Below, piece after piece: positions 9,523-17,923 of a stretch of DNA of 64,000 nt. Below the pieces are notes generated by a model, which was given only the letters and a program-made list of their open reading frames with translations, was not told the DNA's origin and did not search any database. The translations under genes were made by a program, and so were the position numbers. This DNA comes from Pseudomonadota bacterium (GTDB lineage: Bacteria > Pseudomonadota > Gammaproteobacteria > Pseudomonadales > Pseudohongiellaceae), in NCBI GenBank assembly GCA_027623555.1, contig JAQBSZ010000009.1, positions 1 to 64,000 on the forward strand, in the 5' to 3' direction. Within the stretch, counting starts at the first letter, position 1; every line of letters begins with the position of its first letter.

Positions 9523-9609
9523 GGGGACACCTACAATTTAACAACTTAATAACTTGATTGCCAAACGCTGCCTATTGGGTTATTAAGTTGTTAAATTGTA
9601 GGTGTCCCC
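9523..9609. repeat. Long-hairpin repeat, copy A (31-bp perfect arms)
   Basis: Arms at 9523-9553 and 9579-9609 are exact reverse complements over 31 bp; the outer end reads GGGGACACCTACAATTTAAC. The 25-bp loop is not shared with copies at 31977-32073 and 56318-56408. The unit sits between two minus-strand genes. It lacks the T-run of an intrinsic terminator. Confidence 0.9.
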
Positions 9610-9659
9610 AAAAAAGGCTTTGCCACTCGCGTGCGCCTCCTTTTTTACGGTTCGGCCTT

Positions 9660-11357
9660 TTATGGTTTCTCTTCCAGTTCGATAAATTCCAGCCCATCCA
9701 CACCAGCTTCGTTTGTCAGGCGCATATAGACATCATACTCGGTACTGTCTGGTGGTGAGATATTGATTACCTTGACGCGCGGAACGTAAAGTAGAGATTG
9801 GTTCGCATCGAAGGCAGCACCATGTTGCCAGATTGGCGTCGAGCCGGTTTCGTTCAGTTCCTGAAGGGTAAACAGCGAACTACCTGCTGCGGGTGGTGCC
9901 AGCACGCCGGCGTAGGTAGTGTCGATTCCCAGTGCCTGTAAGGACTCGAATGAAAGCTCAGCTGTCGCGCTGTCGAAGGAATTACTGCCGGTGATGGCAA
10001 TTGCATTGTCGCGCTTGAACGTCGGCAGGGTGGTGGACACGGTCAATCCCGGGTCATAGTTACAGTTGTCCTCATCTTCTGCTGTGGCAAGACAGGTCAA
10101 CGCCAGATCCACTGGATTCGGTTGCAGGCTACCCTGCACCCAGTCGCTTAACTCATGCCAGGCAGCGAGACCTTCATCGATGGTAAACCCGCAGTGGCTG
10201 GGACTGTTTGAGTCATTCACAATGGCGACAGTTAACTGATTCGTGGGCAGGGCATTAATCAGTGCGGTTTGATTCTGTACTTTTACCAGACCGTCGTGGG
10301 AGGTATGAATGGAAACGACCCTGGTGCTACCGATGTCACCCGTGGGTGTGTAGTTCGCCAGCAGCGCGGCACTGCTTGAGGGCAGGGCAATAGTGCGCAG
10401 GGCGGCCTGGTTGACTGAGCCATCGCCGTAATCGATGCCAATATTGTCGAAGGGGAGCAGCCCATTCAATTGCGTTTCGTCATTGATGAGTCTGGGTATC
10501 TGGAAGACGGCGTACCAGAGGTTCAATCCCATGAAGAAGACGTTGCGGGTGTCGGAAGTCTCGAGAATTTCTTCCAGTCGGTCGGCGGCATCCGGGTTAT
10601 TGAGTTCCCAGACGAAGACTTCGAGTGGATCGTTCTCGTCGATGAGCAAGCGCGTGCTGATGCCCGTGCACTTATCGAGTGAATCCAGAAAATCGACTTC
10701 GCCGAACAGTAACTCGGGTCGCTCGTACCAGGGCGTGGGTAACCCGGCGCCGGGAACACTAGCGCATACTGCTTCGTAGATCGTGCGCAGGTCAAACGCC
10801 TCATACCAATTCACGGCACCGGCCACGGCACCACACAGTATCAGTGCGCCATCGGGCTCGGGAACCAGGTCCGATTCCAGGTCTCGCATAGTAACGATGC
10901 CACCGAGTGAAGCGCCCACTATATAAAACTGCGTCGGTGCGCCCTGACCCTCGTTAGCCGCAACACTGAGAAACTGCTCGTACAGTTCACCATTGGATAC
11001 CTGGGAGTCGAACACCGCCCAGCCGGTCTGACTATAACTGGAAGCCGCCATGGCGAACCCTTCCGCGAGAATGGTTTCGGCATAGGGGCCCAGCCCGGGT
11101 TCGTCCTGGACGTCCCCGGTGTAATAGCCATCCCAGAAAGGATTGAGAAGTGACAAAAGGTCGGTGGGCTCGAAGCCAGTCATAAAACTCTGGAAGCCGT
11201 GGTTCCAGATCACCAGGCCGTCACTCGCCACCCAGCCTGCTGGTTTGGCAATGGTGTAATAGGCGCCGCTGGCAGTCTCACCGTACCAGACTGGATAGCA
11301 GGCACCGTTTTCTGTTTCGTACTGGGCTTCGGCACAATTCCAGGCAAGAGCTGGCAA
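9660..11357 (-). CDS. Exported alpha/beta-hydrolase-like protein, signal peptide frameshifted
   Basis: 565 residues if translation begins at the TTG at 11357, but that is probably not the real start. In another frame an ATG at 11395 encodes MRTHIGRLLILAA; adding one T near 11356 would join it to LPALA-WNCAEAQYETENG and give a textbook signal peptide of about 18 residues. The body has an oxyanion-type HGF (VIWNHGFQSF), the nucleophile elbow GASLGG (Ser at about 169), and a later GD and H region (SPSHCGFTIDEGL) that may complete the triad. The last 170 residues match nothing I recognise. Probably a secreted esterase or lipase. Either the gene is damaged or the assembly lost one base. Confidence 0.7.
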   Translation of the reverse strand: MPALAWNCAEAQYETENGACYPVWYGETASGAYYTIAKPAGWVASDGLVIWNHGFQSFMTGFEPTDLLSLLNPFWDGYYTGDVQDEPGLGPYAETILAEGFAMAASSYSQTGWAVFDSQVSNGELYEQFLSVAANEGQGAPTQFYIVGASLGGIVTMRDLESDLVPEPDGALILCGAVAGAVNWYEAFDLRTIYEAVCASVPGAGLPTPWYERPELLFGEVDFLDSLDKCTGISTRLLIDENDPLEVFVWELNNPDAADRLEEILETSDTRNVFFMGLNLWYAVFQIPRLINDETQLNGLLPFDNIGIDYGDGSVNQAALRTIALPSSSAALLANYTPTGDIGSTRVVSIHTSHDGLVKVQNQTALINALPTNQLTVAIVNDSNSPSHCGFTIDEGLAAWHELSDWVQGSLQPNPVDLALTCLATAEDEDNCNYDPGLTVSTTLPTFKRDNAIAITGSNSFDSATAELSFESLQALGIDTTYAGVLAPPAAGSSLFTLQELNETGSTPIWQHGAAFDANQSLLYVPRVKVINISPPDSTEYDVYMRLTNEAGVDGLEFIELEEKP

Positions 11358-11587
11358 GCAGCGAGAATCAGCAATCGTCCGATATGAGTGCGCATAGCCA
11401 GTTTTTTCTCAGTAATGAATGCCCGGCAGGACTGATAAGTACAAGACCTTCAAAATACTAACGGTTATCTGAACGATAACTGAATAGCTGGTGGCAAGGC
11501 ACTGGATTGGATTCCAGAAAAGAGGGCTCAGAAGGGAGCCCGATAAAGTTAGTAAGTCATTATGCGGCGGATTGGGATAGCCGATGA

Positions 11588-13309
11588 TCAAAGCAACTGA
11601 GGATTCAGTTTCACTTCGGCGAGATAAAGCAGGTATTCCTGGAATTCGCTCATTGCAGTCAAATTGACACTGAGGTTCTGGATCAAGTCATTGACTTCAT
11701 AGAGGTTGCTTACAAACAAGCTGCGATTCGGTAACAGGTAAGTTCGCACCTGTTCGATGGTCTCGAGGTCTTCCTGGAATGCTCTATCGAACTGATAGTT
11801 ACGCTGTACCGGCATCTGAATGTGATAGCGACAGTTTCGGTATTCACTGATATAGAATTCCTCACAAAATTTGTCCTGCAGAACGACTCGTTCATTTTCA
11901 CTCAGGCGATCGCGGAAGCCCGCGTCGACTTCGTGGAAGTATTCGCCACTGGCGAGATAAGTTCCACCATCGTCATAATAGCTATGACCCACCGAGTAAA
12001 TATAAGGAGAGCCATCCCGGTTGATTACCAGCGGCCAGAGACTCCTTACGGCTACGTTCTGCGGTACTTCGATCAGCACGTTTACGCGTTGACCTCTACT
12101 CAGTTCGCCCTCGGATAAACTCCAGAATTCATTGAGCTCCAGTGTATTGCCATTCAAGGCATACACATATTCTACATTTCTCAGGTTTTCCTCGGCATTG
12201 GCTGCATTGAAGCCATAGCCTGAATAGTCCACCGCAATTCTCACCTGGTTGCCAGGGGAGTCGCTGGTTTTCATGCTTATTCGCACTGAGCCATAGGCTG
12301 TGTCCAGTGGTCGATCTTCAATAAATTGCAGGTTGAGTAGGTTGCCTGCCAGTGGATAACTGCGCTCTATTGTCTCCTGCTGGTACACATCCCAGGCGTT
12401 CAGAAGGAAGAACATGGTGGCAACCAACATGCCGGCGGGTATTACGGCGCCTACTTTCAGGCGGCGGGCAATCTGAAAATGTGGGTTCGAGAGATAATAG
12501 TCGCGAAAGTAGATGGCCAGACCGAGCACCACCAGGTACATGGCAGCGATGAACAGCAGTAAGGCGATTAGCGTGGGGAAGACTCTTGCGTTAAAGGCCG
12601 CATACATGATGATGCAGGCTGTGGTGGCAAACCCCAGCAACACGAACGCTACAATATTTTTCATGATGCGCAGATATCCACCACTGCGCTTTCTAAAGTG
12701 ATTGGCAATAACCGTGAACAATGCACCAATCAGACTGAAGGGCAGGAAAATAATCCGCTGAATCTGGTGTGCGGCGCCTTCAGACTTTCCACCCACTGCG
12801 GCGATCGATTTCGCAGTCTGTGCTTTCCCTTGCGCTGCCAGCACGGCATTACGGCTGGTATTGGAATCGAAGGACATCCAGAAAACCAGGTAGAGGATTA
12901 TGCCCAATCCGGCTAACGGGGTTAACAGCAGAAAGATGAGCCGAACTATAAATGCCGGAACGCGAAACCTCATAGCCAGTCCGGCGCAGACTCCGGCGAT
13001 GATTTTGTTTTGTTGATCCAGGAAGAAGCGACGCGGAGTTTCAATCGCTTCAATATCGCTGTCGATGAACCCAACCTGTTCGATTACCTCGTTTACCTGT
13101 TCGATCGAAATGGCTTTCTTGTCATCGCTGCGGAATGCATAGAGCAATTCCGCGATGCGCAGTTCAATATCATTCAAGATGTCAGCCGCTTCTTCTTCGG
13201 CGGACAGCTGCACGTGGATTTTTTTCAGATAAGCATGCAGTACTTCATAAGCCTCCTCATCTGTCGAGAAGACCTGACCGGCAATTTCGATGCTGACGAC
13301 CTTATTCAT
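11588..13309 (-). CDS. PspC-domain membrane protein
   Basis: 573 residues. Residues 1-90 are soluble and acidic (MNKVVSIEIAGQVF... IELRIAELL). A PspC domain follows at about 94-147 with the hallmark NKIIAGVCAGLAMRF and a membrane helix. Three or four further membrane segments lie between about 185 and 310, then a long extracytoplasmic tail (about 320-573) rich in beta-strand-type sequence. This layout (short N-terminal domain, PspC, multi-pass region, periplasmic tail) is common in PadR-linked envelope stress proteins. The start codon lies inside the end of the padR gene (8-bp overlap), so the two are translationally coupled and both should respond to the palindromic operator at 13677-13709. 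Confidence 0.87.
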   Translation of the reverse strand: MNKVVSIEIAGQVFSTDEEAYEVLHAYLKKIHVQLSAEEEAADILNDIELRIAELLYAFRSDDKKAISIEQVNEVIEQVGFIDSDIEAIETPRRFFLDQQNKIIAGVCAGLAMRFRVPAFIVRLIFLLLTPLAGLGIILYLVFWMSFDSNTSRNAVLAAQGKAQTAKSIAAVGGKSEGAAHQIQRIIFLPFSLIGALFTVIANHFRKRSGGYLRIMKNIVAFVLLGFATTACIIMYAAFNARVFPTLIALLLFIAAMYLVVLGLAIYFRDYYLSNPHFQIARRLKVGAVIPAGMLVATMFFLLNAWDVYQQETIERSYPLAGNLLNLQFIEDRPLDTAYGSVRISMKTSDSPGNQVRIAVDYSGYGFNAANAEENLRNVEYVYALNGNTLELNEFWSLSEGELSRGQRVNVLIEVPQNVAVRSLWPLVINRDGSPYIYSVGHSYYDDGGTYLASGEYFHEVDAGFRDRLSENERVVLQDKFCEEFYISEYRNCRYHIQMPVQRNYQFDRAFQEDLETIEQVRTYLLPNRSLFVSNLYEVNDLIQNLSVNLTAMSEFQEYLLYLAEVKLNPQLL

Positions 13310-13661
13310 TGGTTTGCACCTTCGTTAGTTTTTTGGTTCCGCTGCGTATCAATTTGACTGACTCATTGATGTCCTGCCAGGCGCTGTCCAGTTCGTTCAA
13401 TAATTTCCGACCAGGTTCGGTGAGGGAGTAATACTTGCGTGGAGGACCCGATTCAGATTCTTCCCAGCGGTATTGCAGCAAGCCGGCCTTCTGGAGTCGA
13501 TTTAGCAGAGGGTAGAGCGTCCCGTCAGTCACCAGAAGGTTGGCTTTCTTCAGTCGGTCAATCAGCTCTGCGGTATAGACCTCGTTATTCGCCAGCAGGC
13601 TGACAATACAGAATTCGAGAAACCCGCGGCGCATCTGAGTAATGGTGTTCTGTGCTTGCAT
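13302..13661 (-). CDS. PadR-family transcriptional regulator
   Basis: 119 residues. A winged-helix PadR domain fills the protein: MRRGFLEFCIVSLLANNEVYTAELIDRLKKANL..., then the recognition-wing segment VTDGTLYPLLNRLQKAGLL and RKYYSLTEPGRKLLNEL, which are signature PadR features. The C-terminal dimerisation helix is short (subfamily PadR-s2). It is the first gene of a two-gene operon with the PspC protein and lies 16 bp from a 33-bp palindrome. PadR proteins usually repress their own operon, and that is the likely arrangement here. Confidence 0.93.
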   Translation of the reverse strand: MQAQNTITQMRRGFLEFCIVSLLANNEVYTAELIDRLKKANLLVTDGTLYPLLNRLQKAGLLQYRWEESESGPPRKYYSLTEPGRKLLNELDSAWQDINESVKLIRSGTKKLTKVQTNE

Positions 13662-13676
13662 GGGGGCTGACTATAA

Positions 13677-13709
13677 CGCCTAGTACCTTGCAGTGCAAGG
13701 TACTAGGCG
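13677..13709. promoter_or_regulatory. 33-bp perfect palindrome, probable PadR operator
   Basis: The left arm CGCCTAGTACCTTGCA pairs with TGCAAGGTACTAGGCG around a single central base (13693). It lies directly upstream of padR. The TACCTTGCA-n-TGCAAGGTA core resembles operators of PadR proteins paired with PspC-like genes. Likely autoregulatory site overlapping the operon promoter. Confidence 0.75.
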
Positions 13710-13763
13710 ATAAAGATGCTTAGTCGAAGGAATAGGGGGGAAAATAGCTATCTTTTCAGCGGC

Positions 13764-15260
13764 CTATATATCCATCACCCGCTCGATATCGTAATCCAGC
13801 TGTGGTGGTTTGGTGACCAGCGACACGCCGATGAACAACACCATGGAAGAGGCGAAGGCGACGAGTTGGCCACTGATGGCATAGGGGAAAGTGTAACCAG
13901 CCAGCTGTGAAACAAAATTTATCAGCAGTGCCGCGACGATAGCGGTAACTGCGCCGGGCACCGTTGCGCCTTTCCAGTTGAGTCCCACCGCCACCACCGG
14001 AAAAATGGAAGCAGCGAACGTGCCCCAGCCGAAAGCACCGAGAATGGCCACCAGGGTGGCGTCGCGGAAGTGGGAGTACAGGGCAAAGCTGGCCGCCACG
14101 ATTGCCAGCAATACTGTCACAACTCGAGCCCAGAACAATTCGTTCTTGATGCTATGGCCGCGAATTGCCTTGGGAATGTCGTGGATGATGGCGGCGGTGC
14201 CGATGTTCAGGAAGGCATCAGAGGTCGACATGATGGCGGCAAACAAGCCGGCAAACACCACACCCGCCAACAGCGGGTTCGCGAAAGCAGTCAGAAACAC
14301 CGAGGCCGCATCGTCCGGTAATGCCAGGGGATCGACTACGCCATCGATGACCGCCGCGCGCATGACGATGCCGATGGATATCCACAGCAGCGCTGCCATG
14401 ACGTAGCCGAACAGGGACATGGGCAGAATGCTGCGATTGTCCGCTATGTTCTTGTTCATCATCATCTTGGTAATCAGATGGGGCTGCCCGGCAAGACCCA
14501 GACCGAATACGAAGAACCAGCCGAGCGATGCCATGATGCCGGCTACACCATAAGGCATGATGGCCTCAGCGTCATCGGCGAGAATGATCGAAGTCGCTTC
14601 CTGCATGCCGCCGTCGAACACCGACATCGCGGTAAACAGGATCAGCGTGCCCGCCACCATCATGATCATGCCCTGCACCACATCGGTGTACACCGAGGCG
14701 ATAATGCCGCCGGTGACGCAATAGAAGATCAGTACCGCCGATGAAATGGCTACGCAGGTAACCAGTCCCACATCGGCAAACATTTCGGTGCCAGAGAGTA
14801 TTGCCTGCATTACTACGGCCATGGCCAGGATCTGGGTAGCGAGATAGCCCATAACCCCGAGTACGATTGTTATGGCAATCAGGAACCTGACCGCTTCGCT
14901 ACCATAACGTGCCGCAACAATATCGGGCAGTGAGATACAGTCACGCAGTTCGGCGATCATGCGTATACGCTTGGAGACCAGAAAGAAGCCAACCGCATAA
15001 CCGGTAGATGAAATGACAACCATCCAGAACGAGCTGACGCCAATGGAATAGACCAGGCCGGGTCCACCGACAAAACCGAAACCGCTGAGTGTGCTGGAGA
15101 ATAGCGCCAGGGCTACTACGATAGGGCCGAGGCCCCGTCCGGCGATGAAGAAGTCGCTCGAGTTGTGAGTGCGACGCATCGCCCACAAGCCGGTGATGAT
15201 GCAGAACAGCATGTAAACGACGACAGCGCCGACGATAATCTCCTGCCTGAATGCCTCCAT
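13764..15260 (-). CDS. Sodium:solute symporter (SSS family)
   Basis: 498 residues with about 13 hydrophobic helices. The SSS signature is present: NSSDFFIAGRGLGPIVVALALFSSTLSGFGFVG at residues 33-65 (helix 1 unwound region), later YAVGFFLVSKRIR and the helix 8 region AAIMSTSDAFLNIGTAAI with the adjacent Ser/Thr that bind Na+. Family members import proline, pantothenate, short carboxylates or sugars; the substrate is not readable here. The ATG at 15260 has GGAG about nine bases upstream, and the preceding small membrane gene ends 3 bp before it, so the two are one operon. Confidence 0.9.
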   Translation of the reverse strand: MEAFRQEIIVGAVVVYMLFCIITGLWAMRRTHNSSDFFIAGRGLGPIVVALALFSSTLSGFGFVGGPGLVYSIGVSSFWMVVISSTGYAVGFFLVSKRIRMIAELRDCISLPDIVAARYGSEAVRFLIAITIVLGVMGYLATQILAMAVVMQAILSGTEMFADVGLVTCVAISSAVLIFYCVTGGIIASVYTDVVQGMIMMVAGTLILFTAMSVFDGGMQEATSIILADDAEAIMPYGVAGIMASLGWFFVFGLGLAGQPHLITKMMMNKNIADNRSILPMSLFGYVMAALLWISIGIVMRAAVIDGVVDPLALPDDAASVFLTAFANPLLAGVVFAGLFAAIMSTSDAFLNIGTAAIIHDIPKAIRGHSIKNELFWARVVTVLLAIVAASFALYSHFRDATLVAILGAFGWGTFAASIFPVVAVGLNWKGATVPGAVTAIVAALLINFVSQLAGYTFPYAISGQLVAFASSMVLFIGVSLVTKPPQLDYDIERVMDI

Positions 15261-15263
15261 GTA

Positions 15264-15806
15264 TTACTGCTCCGAACGCGTTCGTTCTTGGGCTTTCTCT
15301 GACAAGAGTTGCTGAAACTTTTCTTCGTCTTGTGGTGTGTAGATGTATTTACGAAATCCCAGACTATAGATGATGACCAGAGGAATGGCGCCCAACCAGG
15401 TTCCGTAGAGTTGCCAGGCCGTTGCGGTGGGAAAGCCCATGAAGTATCCGGTGCGTCCGGTATCAAGGTACTGTGTATGGCCTGAATACATTTGCCAGCC
15501 GATGAAAAGTGTGAACAACATCGTGCCGCCCATGTAGACGAAAAGGTCGGTTGTGCGATGTCGTTCAGCTATGCCTAGCAATGATAATAATATGATCTGG
15601 CTTAACAGCAGGCATTGAAAGGTGAAGCCGAGCAAGCCGATGTGCTCAAGTCTGGCTGCACCATCGCCACCAATCTGCATACCCGGAAAATCAGGATGGG
15701 CAGCTCCGCCGGCATTGGCAACCGGTTCCGCCAGAGAGATGGCCAGCAGAATGCCGGCCATGAGCACCGCGATTGCGAAGATTATGTAGATCAGCTTGCT
15801 TCGCAT
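15264..15806 (-). CDS. Four-helix membrane protein, symporter partner
   Basis: 180 residues with hydrophobic segments at about 5-26, 55-78, 88-107 and 130-150 and a charged cytoplasmic tail (TPQDEEKFQQLLSEKAQERTRSEQ). I do not recognise a named family. The 3-bp gap to the symporter gene resembles small accessory proteins encoded just ahead of SSS transporters (for example YjcH before ActP, DUF485), but the sequence is not that family. It is likely co-expressed and may assist the symporter. Confidence 0.7.
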   Translation of the reverse strand: MRSKLIYIIFAIAVLMAGILLAISLAEPVANAGGAAHPDFPGMQIGGDGAARLEHIGLLGFTFQCLLLSQIILLSLLGIAERHRTTDLFVYMGGTMLFTLFIGWQMYSGHTQYLDTGRTGYFMGFPTATAWQLYGTWLGAIPLVIIYSLGFRKYIYTPQDEEKFQQLLSEKAQERTRSEQ

Positions 15807-15842
15807 AATGCTCTGGTAGGTAAGCTGGGCTTCAATGCGCGC

Positions 15843-17669
15843 TTAATTGGCTAGCTTGAATACGTAGAGTTGGCCGCCTTCGGGGATAGAGATATCGCCA
15901 CCCACGAATCCGGCCAGCGTCTGAAAATTACCCGACCCGATCGCCACGTAGGATTCACCGTCGATCTGGTAGGCCACCGGTTGGCTGCGCACTCCGCCAC
16001 CCAGCCTGAAGCGCCACAATTCTTCGCCGGTTTCAGCATCCAGCGCAATCGCGTGGCCAGTCTGACTACCGGTAATGACCAGGCCGCCGGCAGTGCTCAA
16101 GGTACCCGCCATCATTGGCTGAGGATCAAGGTAACGCCAGCGTACTTCACCTGACTGGTAGTCCATCGCCGTGATGTGGCCGTAAGAAGCCCCACTGCTG
16201 GCATCCACGGAAATTGGCATTCCGCCGGTGAACTGTAATCCTTCAACGTGGATGCTCAGTCCTTTCTGCATGAGCTGACAGCTTTCGATCACCGGTATGA
16301 AGGCAAGGCCGAGCTGCGGATTGAGTGAGCCGGACACCGAGCCGTTCATGCCACCCATAACGCCGGGACAAACCCGCATAGTCGGTTCCTCAGTCGGGAA
16401 AGCTTCCGGGTTGATAACCGGCCGGCCATTCGCTTCCATCGATAGCGCCCAGTTGAGCTGCTCCATGTAGCTGGTGGCACGGATAAACTCGCCATTCTCT
16501 CGGTTGATGGCATAGAAGAAGCCATTGCGATTAGCCTGTACCAGCGCCTTGACTGTTGCGCCGTCCTGTTCGAGATCGACCTGGAACAGATGGGTATTGC
16601 CGTCGTAGTCCCAGACATCATGGGGGGTGAACTGGTAATACCACTGGCGTTCTCCGGTATCGGGATCGAGCGCCAGTATGCTGTCCGAGAACAGGTTATC
16701 ACCGAGGCGGGCATCGCCATTCCAGTCCGGCGAGGGATTGCCGGTGGTCCAGTAAAGCAGGTCGAGCTCGGGGTCGTACGCGCCAATAGTCCAGGCTGGG
16801 GCGCCACCGGTCTCGTAAGAGGTTCCCGACCAGGATTCATAACCGGGCTCGCCAGCGGCAGGCACCGTGTAGTGACGCCAGACCCGCTCGCCGGTGTTTA
16901 CATTGTAGGCATCGAAGAAGCCCCGCACACCGTATTCGCCACCGGCAATACCGATGATGGCCATATCCTTGACGATAAGAGGGGCCGAGGTTGCGCTGAA
17001 GCCGCGGTAGTACTCGATGATTTCGCTGTTCCAGAGAATCGCACCTGACTTGCGGTCGAACGCCATGATCCTGGCATCCAGTGTCGCCATCAGCACCTTG
17101 TCATCGACTATAGCCACACCGCGGTTGGCAGGACCACAGCACAGGCGCAGGTCTGCCGGTTGCGGATGGTCATAACGCCAGTGCAACTCACCGGTGCGCG
17201 CATCGAGGGCAAACAGTCGGTTATAGGAAGAAGTCACATACATGATGCCGTCATAGATTACCGGTGATACCGAAAACTGACCCAGGGTGCCGGTGGGGAA
17301 TCCCCAGGCAAACTGCAGGTCGCCGACATTTTCCGGAGACAGCTCAGTAATCGGGCTGTGGCGGGTGTTTGAGTAGTCGCCACCGTACTGTAGCCAGCTA
17401 CTGGCACTCAAGGGTTGCGAGAGCAGCGCATTGCTGACCGGCCCCAGGCCATCGCCGATAGGGTCTGCGTTGATCCAATGGCTCTGGGTAATTATCAGCG
17501 CCTCGCCCGGCTCCTGAACATCGACCGGAACGGCCCCGGCGCGGTCGTCTGCAACTGTGGACGGCGCCATGGGTGCGGGCTGTGCGGTCTGTGAAGAATC
17601 CGGGCTACAGGAGACAGTTAACAGCAATACTGCGGCGAATAAGGAAACAAACGATTGGCGTAATTGCAT
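15843..17669 (-). CDS. PQQ-dependent alcohol dehydrogenase, DYD (lanthanide-type) lipoprotein
   Basis: 608 residues from the ATG at 17669, which has GGAG eight bases upstream and opens a lipoprotein signal (LLLTVSC, Cys21); a longer frame reaching 17759 lacks this. Type I alcohol dehydrogenase features: vicinal Cys177-Cys178 in RLCCGPANRG, Glu245 in GGEYGVRGFFDAY, Asn311 in TTGNPSPDWN, and the catalytic region TPHDVWDYDGN with Asp354. Two residues on is Asp356. In XoxF, ExaF and PedH this second Asp coordinates a lanthanide, while calcium enzymes have Ala, Ser or Thr. So this one is predicted to need a rare earth. There is no haem domain. The enzyme would be anchored to a membrane and feed electrons to a cytochrome not encoded nearby. 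Confidence 0.88.
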   Translation of the reverse strand: MQLRQSFVSLFAAVLLLTVSCSPDSSQTAQPAPMAPSTVADDRAGAVPVDVQEPGEALIITQSHWINADPIGDGLGPVSNALLSQPLSASSWLQYGGDYSNTRHSPITELSPENVGDLQFAWGFPTGTLGQFSVSPVIYDGIMYVTSSYNRLFALDARTGELHWRYDHPQPADLRLCCGPANRGVAIVDDKVLMATLDARIMAFDRKSGAILWNSEIIEYYRGFSATSAPLIVKDMAIIGIAGGEYGVRGFFDAYNVNTGERVWRHYTVPAAGEPGYESWSGTSYETGGAPAWTIGAYDPELDLLYWTTGNPSPDWNGDARLGDNLFSDSILALDPDTGERQWYYQFTPHDVWDYDGNTHLFQVDLEQDGATVKALVQANRNGFFYAINRENGEFIRATSYMEQLNWALSMEANGRPVINPEAFPTEEPTMRVCPGVMGGMNGSVSGSLNPQLGLAFIPVIESCQLMQKGLSIHVEGLQFTGGMPISVDASSGASYGHITAMDYQSGEVRWRYLDPQPMMAGTLSTAGGLVITGSQTGHAIALDAETGEELWRFRLGGGVRSQPVAYQIDGESYVAIGSGNFQTLAGFVGGDISIPEGGQLYVFKLAN

Positions 17670-17829
17670 GGCACTACTCCACGTGGTTCTTCTATTTATA
17701 AGGGACTGGGTTACGCAGGACTGGGGAATGCCAGGTTCATCCAGCGAATAGCAGAGCATAAACAGCCCACCATCCTTAGTCTAGTCGCAGAGTGGATGGA
17801 AAAGCGCTAAATGCCAAGGTTCGGGCTTC

Positions 17830-17858
17830 TTGACAAGTCTCGTACGAGAGTTCATGTT
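17830..17858 (+). promoter_or_regulatory. Possible promoter with palindrome in the spacer
   Basis: A perfect -35 TTGACA at 17830-17835 is followed after 17 bases by CATGTT, a weak -10. The spacer holds the palindrome TCTCGTACGAGA (17838-17849), extended by AA/TT outside one mismatch. Placement between -35 and -10 is typical of regulator-controlled promoters. It would drive the NHL gene at 17924; the divergent quinoprotein gene could share it. Confidence 0.4.
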
Positions 17859-17923
17859 CTGGGGTTCCGCCAAAATCTAGTCAGTACATCCAGGTTTTTT
17901 ATCAGTAGTTGATCACGAGGTGA

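Noticed and set aside
9523-9609. Ordinary intrinsic terminator
   Set aside because: Arms are far longer than usual, there is no T-run, and the same arms recur at two other loci in different gene orientations.
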